Assembly (NCBI RefSeq): GCF_006874765.1
Contig: NZ_CP040840.1
Coordinates: forward strand, 3,512,501-3,525,000
From: Leptospira weilii
GTDB taxonomy: Bacteria > Spirochaetota > Leptospiria > Leptospirales > Leptospiraceae
Direction: 5' to 3'
DNA length: 12,500 nucleotides
A model generated the notes under the pieces. The model was not told where the DNA came from, made no database searches, and saw only the letters and a program-made list of their open reading frames with translations. The position numbers and the translations under genes are program-made. This document shows positions 1 to 12,500 of the stretch, in pieces. Within the stretch, counting starts at the first letter, position 1, and each line of letters starts with the position of its first letter.

Positions 1-1710
<1,710 letters not shown>

Positions 1711-1776
1711 TTGGGAATTATTTTTTTTAGATCCCGTTCGAAACGAAACGGCCCTCGAAATCGGCGTCTAAAGAGC

Positions 1777-2643
<867 letters not shown>

Positions 2644-2649
2644 GCGACT

Positions 2650-5249
<2,600 letters not shown>

Positions 5250-5392
5250 GTCGATAAGTCCTACGACAACAATTGTGACGGGAATTAAAGTATTATGTTC
5301 TTTTAAACCTTAGTGAGGTATTAGCTCGTCTTTAAATAACGTGAGTTCGATATACTTCAATCACCCAAAATCAGGAAAATTCAGACACAACG

Positions 5393-5569
5393 CTTCCTAA
5401 GGGGCGCGTTGAAAGAACTTAGGTGCAGAGCTTTCCTAAACTCAAATCTCGCTCCCGAAGGGTCGCGAGATAGGTCGCTCTGCGGGGCGTAAGTTTCTTT
5501 CACAGAGGATTTGTCGGAATTCCGACAGATTTATCTTCGGATTCAAGTACTTGTGGTGCCCTTAGGAAG
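5393..5569. repeat. 177-bp MITE-like element with terminal inverted repeats and nested hairpins
   Basis: The ends are a perfect 11-bp inverted repeat: CTTCCTAAGGG (5393-5403) and CCCTTAGGAAG (5559-5569). Inside are three concentric stems: GAAAGAACTTA (5411-5421) with TAAG-T-TTCTTTC (5490-5501, one bulged base), GCAGAGC (5425-5431) with GCTCTGC (5477-5483), and ATCTCGC (5446-5452) with GCGAGAT (5465-5471), the last holding a CCC-GAA-GGG tip. A separate perfect palindrome lies at 5512-5527. GACAC occurs just outside both ends (5384-5388 and 5573-5577) and could be a target-site duplication, though 3-4 extra bases separate it from the repeats. Size, termini and lack of coding fit a miniature inverted-repeat element. 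A structured RNA or an intergenic repeat of the genus is an alternative. The stems are seen directly; mobility is inferred. Confidence 0.55.
5512..5527. repeat. Perfect 16-bp palindrome TGTCGGAATTCCGACA
   Basis: A perfect palindrome within the hairpin element. Its layout TGT-n-GGAA-TTCC-n-ACA matches a short palindrome type I associate with Leptospira intergenic DNA. Two diverged relatives lie at 5870 and 5923. Confidence 0.6.
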
Positions 5570-5869
5570 GGTGACACTTTAGTTTCTTATTCGCCCAAAC
5601 TTTCTTACGACCCTAATCACGTTAAATGCGATCGTAAGCAAATCACCGTCGTTTGTCCACTTACTACTCGAACGCACGAATAGAATACTATGACAAACTT
5701 ATTTCGAAAATTAGAATATTGGAATCTTGGAATCTTCCTTTAAAAGGCCGGGATTTCCCGATTTGACTTAATTTTTGAGAACCGCTGTACTTTTGCAAAA
5801 CCGACCGCTTATTTTCGAGTATCATTTTCACGCGTCCGAGTAGTAAGAACCCGTACTAAAACATCAAAA

Positions 5870-5884
5870 TGTAGAACTACTACA
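5870..5884. repeat. Short palindrome TGTAG-AACTA-CTACA
   Basis: Five-base arms around a five-base centre, followed by ATTTTA. It shares the TGT...GAAC...ACA frame with the palindromes at 5512 and 5923. Confidence 0.4.
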
Positions 5885-5922
5885 ATTTTAAACGATAGGA
5901 AAGCAACCAATACGACGTCATC

Positions 5923-5946
5923 TGTGAGAACTCTCACGTTTTTTTA
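5923..5946 (+). terminator. Palindrome followed by T-run, terminator-like
   Basis: GTGAGAACTCTCAC (5924-5937) forms a short hairpin followed by G and a run of seven T (5939-5945). Read on the plus strand this resembles an intrinsic terminator, but no plus-strand gene ends nearby; the EAL gene stops about 680 bases upstream. It may be another copy of the palindrome family and not a working terminator. Confidence 0.3.
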
Positions 5947-6013
5947 GAAACTTACCGGATCGTTTAGAGATGTCTTTTTAAGGTTTTGAGACGGGGCCTC
6001 TAAGCGCAAACTC

Positions 6014-6880
<867 letters not shown>

Positions 6881-6923
6881 GGGTATTTTGCTTGACCGAA
6901 GACTTTTTCGGCAAATCCTAGAA

Positions 6924-7560
<637 letters not shown>

Positions 7561-7561
7561 A

Positions 7562-8443
<882 letters not shown>

Positions 8444-8498
8444 GAATCGAATTTTTAAATTCTCCTAAATCAAAAAAGAAAAACCAAACCGATACCTG

Positions 8499-8525
8499 AA
8501 AGCTCCCGAACTCGGAGCTTTTTTA
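8499..8525 (+). terminator. Intrinsic terminator after the PhaR-like/HEAT unit
   Basis: AAAGCTCC (8499-8506) pairs with GGAGCTTT (8514-8521) around a seven-base loop. The T-run TTTTTT at 8519-8524 overlaps the end of the stem. It lies 55 bp past the HEAT gene's stop codon. This is a textbook intrinsic terminator. Confidence 0.85.
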
Positions 8526-8608
8526 TTTTGTTCGGATCTTCTTTTAAAACTAAGGAGTTTCCGGATTTTTAAAAAACCGAGAAATAACCAAAAACGGCGT
8601 CAAAAAGG

Positions 8609-9545
<937 letters not shown>

Positions 9546-10268
9546 ATAGATTTCTCTTTTTATGGTTTCCGATTAAAACGTTCTTATTGGGAACTATTAA
9601 CAAGACGTCTAAACGGGGATTAGTCTCAAATTCATGGTAACTATTATATAGAAATCAGTAAAGTCGAATCTCAGAAGAATTTTTGAATTCGATCATCCGT
9701 TTTGATTCTGATAAAAGAATAAAATCTCCGTTCTGCAAAATACAACGTGAAAATTTTATCATTCAACTATTGAATCCGTTAAATCACCGTTGTCTCGCCA
9801 TTTCAGATCTCATAGATTTTCGAGAAAGTCCCATTTTGTTTGATTTCTTCCACAATTCTTTTGCAGTTTGTTGATCCCACAATCGAATTTTTCAACAGCT
9901 CTAATTATGCTGCCATCGCAGGAAAATTTAAGAAACATGTGCATGATTCAATTTATTATGAAAAGTCGAAGTTGCGGTCCTTCAACTTCCCGGTAGTTAA
10001 ACAAAAAATCGTTTTAGTAAAAAACAAAATTACAATCTTCCCCAATTATAGATTCTTTTAGGTAGTTCAAATTATAACTCTCAAAAAACATGCAAAAGCC
10101 CGGAAACATTTTGTTATAGCCGATATGGGGAAAATTATTTGCTTATAAGAATAACAAAGTACATTTTGAAAGAATTGTTTGCATAATCAAACGGAGAAAA
10201 TATTTCTTCCCTATAGAAAAAAGTGTTTCTGGGAGCAATAGGAACAAAAACAACAAAAGGATTCGAAT
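9546..10268. other. AT-rich 723-bp divergent intergenic region
   Basis: The space separates the divergent DUF1569 and AraC-type genes. Plus-strand frames at 9683-9874 and 9840-10061 lack ribosome-binding sites and show no family signal or compositional hint of coding; I do not call them. A hairpin lies at 9968-9989. Near 9643-9648 is a TATAAT on the minus strand. Several AT-rich -10-like words occur before the AraC-type gene, but no convincing pair. The length is unusual for two short promoters, so an undetected small RNA or a decayed gene is possible. Confidence 0.5.
9968..9989. repeat. Hairpin GAAGTTG / CAACTTC
   Basis: Perfect 7-bp arms (9968-9974 and 9983-9989) around the eight-base loop CGGTCCTT. 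No T-run follows, so it is not an obvious terminator. It could be a protein site, part of a small RNA, or one copy of an intergenic repeat. Confidence 0.35.
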
Positions 10269-11441
10269 GTGGAAGAGATTGAATATTATTCTTTAGCGGC
10301 AACGTTATACTCTATCATTGCCCTATTCGGAGTTCTCAAAAGTAACAGACAAAAGAATATCGCTACCCCGGTGCTGTTTTTTTTAATGGCCTGTACTTTT
10401 TGGTCTTTTACGGCCACAATTTTTATCTCGGAAAATACTTTTGCAAAGAAACTAGCTCAGTATTTTTACACTTACTTTTCGATTGCTGTTGCTTTTTTGT
10501 TTATAGGTTTCGCCACAAGCGTGAAGAACGATAACTTCCGGTATGTTTACGCTAATTTTACGGTTCTTCGAAAATTGTTTCTGCGCAGTTTTGCTTCCAC
10601 TGCGGCCATCGTTGTTCTTTGGGATTTGCTTGGCGAATTCAAAATTCCTAATCTTTCCGAGGTAGTATCTTTAGGAATCTTTTTATTTTTTATTTGCCTT
10701 CTGTTTCATGTCTTAATTCTTTTACGTTCCGCCAAAAACAAAGAAACCCTAATAAAAATTCTTCCTTCCATTGGTTTATTGCTCATCATAAAACTCACGG
10801 AAATGTTCCGTCATTTTGAAGGCGCAAAAATCATCGAACCGATCAATAAAATTAATTATTATTTTCTAATTCTTTCCCCAATTATCTTGAGCGAATGTAT
10901 CTCGATGCTCTCCAACATTCAAAGAACCCAAAACGAACTTTTACTAACCGGCGATTTGTCTGGAAAAAAAATCTCGGATCAAAATTTTTCTCAACGAGAT
11001 TCCGTTCAGGACAAAAAATCTCTTTTGGAAGACCTTAACATCGAAAAAGTCGAAAGTAAACTCACGGAATTGATGCAGAGTGAAAGAATCCATCTGAATG
11101 AAGAACTTCGGCTTCCTTCTTTAGCGTCGGAGATGGGTCTTTCCGTACATCATCTCTCCGCTTTTTTAAACGAACACATGGGAATGAATTTCAATTCTTT
11201 TATCAATCGCCACAGGGTAAAAGAGGCGAAAGCCATGCTACTCGACGAGTCCGACCGTTCCATTCTTTCGATCGGAATGGCCGTCGGTTTTAGTTCTTCT
11301 TCCGCATTTCACAGGGCATTTCTGAAAGAAGTTAAAAAATCTCCAAAGGCTTTCCGAGAAGAAAATATTCCCAATTACAAAAGTAAGGAAAACCAAATAG
11401 GTAGCTTGAGTTCCTCTACTAGATATTCCCATTCGACCTAA
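10269..11441 (+). CDS. Membrane-anchored AraC-family transcription regulator
   Basis: The 390-residue protein has an N-terminal membrane region of about six or seven hydrophobic segments (approximate residues 7-24, 32-53, 68-86, 107-122, 131-152, 163-177, 197-215). A hydrophilic linker (~218-270) leads to a C-terminal AraC-type domain (~277-365). This has two helix-turn-helix units: LPSLASEMGLSVHHLSAFL and, after the connecting helix, ILSIGMAVGFSSSSAFHRAF, ending with KKSPKAFR. The layout suggests a regulator that senses an envelope or lipid-soluble signal and acts on DNA from the membrane. The Ser/Thr-rich tail (~371-390) follows the domain. The GTG start at 10269 has AAGGA seven bases upstream, which fixes it well. 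The target genes are not visible; it may control itself or the divergent DUF1569 gene. No phosphorylation domain is present. Confidence 0.9.
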   Translation: MEEIEYYSLAATLYSIIALFGVLKSNRQKNIATPVLFFLMACTFWSFTATIFISENTFAKKLAQYFYTYFSIAVAFLFIGFATSVKNDNFRYVYANFTVLRKLFLRSFASTAAIVVLWDLLGEFKIPNLSEVVSLGIFLFFICLLFHVLILLRSAKNKETLIKILPSIGLLLIIKLTEMFRHFEGAKIIEPINKINYYFLILSPIILSECISMLSNIQRTQNELLLTGDLSGKKISDQNFSQRDSVQDKKSLLEDLNIEKVESKLTELMQSERIHLNEELRLPSLASEMGLSVHHLSAFLNEHMGMNFNSFINRHRVKEAKAMLLDESDRSILSIGMAVGFSSSSAFHRAFLKEVKKSPKAFREENIPNYKSKENQIGSLSSSTRYSHST

Positions 11442-11505
11442 AACACTGTAAAGCCCTGACGGCCAATTATGAAAAAGTCATCATTGGAAAAACTTTCGCG
11501 CAAAA

Positions 11506-11550
11506 GATCGAAACAAAACGCAACCGAGAAAGAACTCGGGCCTTTCGATC
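11506..11550. terminator. Terminator-like two-part hairpin between convergent genes
   Basis: GATCGAAA (11506-11513) pairs with TTTCGATC (11543-11550), enclosing a second stem CCGAG (11524-11528)/CTCGG (11535-11539) with an AAAGAA loop. It lies between the convergent AraC-type and AsmA-like genes, where a shared terminator is expected. T-runs are weak on both strands, so its activity is uncertain. Confidence 0.4.
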
Positions 11551-11598
11551 GCAGACCGAAAAAAAAATTATATTATAAGTTTATTATGTATTTAGAAT

Positions 11599-12500
<902 letters not shown>

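Noticed and set aside
9683..10061. Two plus-strand frames (63 and 73 codons) in the gap before the AraC-type gene
   Set aside because: No ribosome-binding sites, no recognisable features, and they overlap each other in different frames.

Overview
The window looks like a chromosomal segment of a Leptospira species, probably of the pathogenic clade. This is inferred from the AT-leaning composition, frequent TTG/GTG starts, Leptospira-style gene content (Porin_O_P-like porin, membrane-anchored AraC regulator, EAL proteins, HEAT-repeat exported proteins) and short palindromes of the TGTnGGAAnTCCnACA type between genes. No transposase, phage, CRISPR or restriction gene is visible. It reads as a housekeeping and regulatory stretch with large gaps between genes.

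Layout, left to right. A long minus-strand frame runs from 1375 off the left edge and encodes an exported porin O/P-like protein; a good sigma70-type promoter lies at 1456-1484. A plus-strand gene (1777-2643) joins a one-cluster ferredoxin to a metallo-beta-lactamase-fold hydrolase. It meets, tail to tail with a 6-bp gap, a small hemerythrin-like protein (2650-3057, minus). After a 489-bp gap comes a PAS / degenerate GGDEF / intact EAL protein (3547-5247), a probable c-di-GMP phosphodiesterase.

A 766-bp non-coding stretch (5248-6013) follows. It holds the most unusual structure in the window: a 177-bp block closed by 11-bp perfect inverted repeats with nested stem-loops inside (5393-5569), and three related short palindromes. 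To its right an unrecognised receiver-like protein (6014-6880, minus) diverges from a PhaR-type regulator (6957-7517). An imperfect palindrome lies between their starts and is a candidate operator. The PhaR-like gene is followed after 50 bp by an exported HEAT-repeat protein (7568-8443), and a clear intrinsic terminator closes this pair. A tRNA-Val(GAC) gene (8609-8685, minus) follows.

The right third holds a Tat-signal DUF1569 lipoprotein (8967-9545, minus), a 723-bp AT-rich gap, a membrane-anchored AraC-family regulator (10269-11441), a terminator-like hairpin, and a minus-strand envelope protein with a membrane anchor (AsmA-like) that is open to the right edge of the window.

Functional links are modest. 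The ferredoxin-MBL and hemerythrin pair suggests iron or oxygen chemistry. The PhaR-like and HEAT genes look like one transcript. The porin, DUF1569 lipoprotein and AsmA-like protein are envelope proteins. I see no multi-gene system that is clearly new. The best candidates for something undescribed are the hairpin element at 5393-5569 and the PhaR-like unit with its palindrome.
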